From Chloroflexota bacterium (lineage in GTDB: Bacteria; Chloroflexota; UBA6077; JACCZL01), in the NCBI GenBank assembly GCA_020845495.1, contig JADLFM010000216.1, positions 62,001 through 126,000 on the forward strand: 64,000 nucleotides of DNA, read 5' to 3'. Positions 63,410-64,000 of the stretch are shown here, piece by piece (the stretch's first letter is position 1; the number at the start of each line of letters is the position of its first letter). A program made the translations under genes and the position numbers. The notes under the pieces were generated by a model. That model was not told the origin of the DNA. It worked only from the letters and a program-made list of their open reading frames with translations, and did not search any database.

Positions 63410-64000
63410 ATGCTCGTGCTCCGGCTCTCGCTCGTGGTCGTGATCTTCATCGCCGTCAACCTGCTGGTCGTGCGGGCGCCTAGTTCGGTGGCGGCGGTTC
63501 GGGTGGGCGGCGAGGCGTATGGTCTCGCGGTGGGTAATCCGCCGGTGACCGCGCAAGGTGGCGCGTACGTCCAGTTGCCGCCCGAGGGTGGAAACGTGTC
63601 GCTGACGTCGCCCGGCGCAGGGTACGGCCTCGGCAACGGCGTCGGGTCCACGACCGTGATCGCGGCGACGACGAGCGGCAGCCCGGAGGCGAACACCGTC
63701 ACCAGCACGGCGGTCGTCGACGACGGCGAACTGTTCGGCGGCTTGATCCGGGCCACCGACGTGCGAGTCGTCGCGTCCATCACCGGAGGGCGGCCAACGG
63801 CGTCGATCACGTACGGCACCCTCATCGTCGCTGGCGCCGCGTACCCGAATCCCCAGATCAACCAGCGCGTCGAGTTGCCAGGTGTCGGATACGTCATCCT
63901 GAACGAGCAGCGTGTCGGCGGCGACACTCGTGAGACGGCCGGCGTCGTCGCGAACGCTGTCCACGTGTACGTTACGGTGCCCTCGGCATTGGACGTGACG
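63410..64000 (+). CDS. Choice-of-anchor P family secreted protein (3' end outside window)
   Basis: An open frame of 197 residues from the ATG at 63410 to the window edge. A signal peptide (LVLRLSLVVVIFIAVNLLVV) is followed by AYGLAVGNPPVTAQGGAYVQ, TSTAVVDDGELFGGLIRATD, GTLIVAGAAYPNPQINQRVE and LPGVGYVILNEQRVGG, then a late NAVHVYVTV. This pattern matches choice-of-anchor P proteins, which end in varied sorting or membrane tails. The anchor itself is not visible. Confidence 0.75.
   Translation, partial: MLVLRLSLVVVIFIAVNLLVVRAPSSVAAVRVGGEAYGLAVGNPPVTAQGGAYVQLPPEGGNVSLTSPGAGYGLGNGVGSTTVIAATTSGSPEANTVTSTAVVDDGELFGGLIRATDVRVVASITGGRPTASITYGTLIVAGAAYPNPQINQRVELPGVGYVILNEQRVGGDTRETAGVVANAVHVYVTVPSALDVT

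Noticed and set aside
63227..63964. Minus-strand 245-residue frame at the window end
   Set aside because: The plus strand holds an open frame with a signal peptide and choice-of-anchor P motifs; the minus frame is its shadow.

Overview
The window is high-G+C bacterial DNA. It carries a complex I (nuo) operon, a selenocysteine formate dehydrogenase, encapsulin, DUF1800/DUF1501 and choice-of-anchor P type secreted proteins, and many short tandem repeats between genes. This mix suggests a Chloroflexota bacterium, probably Thermomicrobia-like. The assignment is inferred from gene content and protein style, because no rRNA or tRNA gene was found by eye.

Layout. 1-12473 (minus): nuoA-B-C-D-E-F-G-H-I-J-K-L-N, most genes touching or overlapping; nuoN follows nuoL directly and no nuoM lies between them. 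12474-16376: a long gap, a MarR regulator, then a thiolase and an acyl-CoA dehydrogenase. 16627-19105 (minus): a small nuclease-like protein, a family 1 encapsulin shell and, upstream of the shell, an unknown protein with an N-terminal LTVGDLR motif typical of encapsulin cargo. 19513-20853: a divergent CdaR/PucR-type regulator. 20890-29238 (plus): a formate dehydrogenase cluster with a UGA-encoded selenocysteine catalytic subunit, iron-sulfur subunit, NrfD-type anchor, two unknown proteins and a cytochrome b fused to a sulfite-oxidase-type molybdopterin domain. 29561-32742 (minus): a D-aminoacylase and a two-haem cytochrome c with an LPXTG-like tail. 33219-37408 (plus): an osmoprotectant ABC transporter. 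37511-49539: a DapA-family lyase, secreted proteins including two CAP-like paralogues, a DUF3500 protein, glyA, a hypoxanthine phosphoribosyltransferase with an extra N-terminal domain, an epoxide-hydrolase-like protein, a decayed MFS gene and an NTF2-like protein. 49786-54493 (minus): a secreted metalloprotease, purine nucleoside phosphorylase, a XerC/D-type recombinase and a GNAT-like protein. 54494-64000: sparse coding, an SGNH hydrolase, a DUF2848 protein, a small exported protein, a FecR-cupredoxin protein, the DUF1501/DUF1800 pair and a truncated choice-of-anchor P protein.

How the parts fit. Complex I and the formate dehydrogenase point to a respiratory metabolism that can feed formate electrons to the membrane quinone pool. 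The thiolase and acyl-CoA dehydrogenase add fatty-acid oxidation. glyA, the phosphoribosyltransferase and the phosphorylase cover one-carbon and purine salvage steps. The most novel unit is the encapsulin with its apparent cargo: the cargo fold is not a known family 1 cargo type, and the targeting motif is at the N-terminus.
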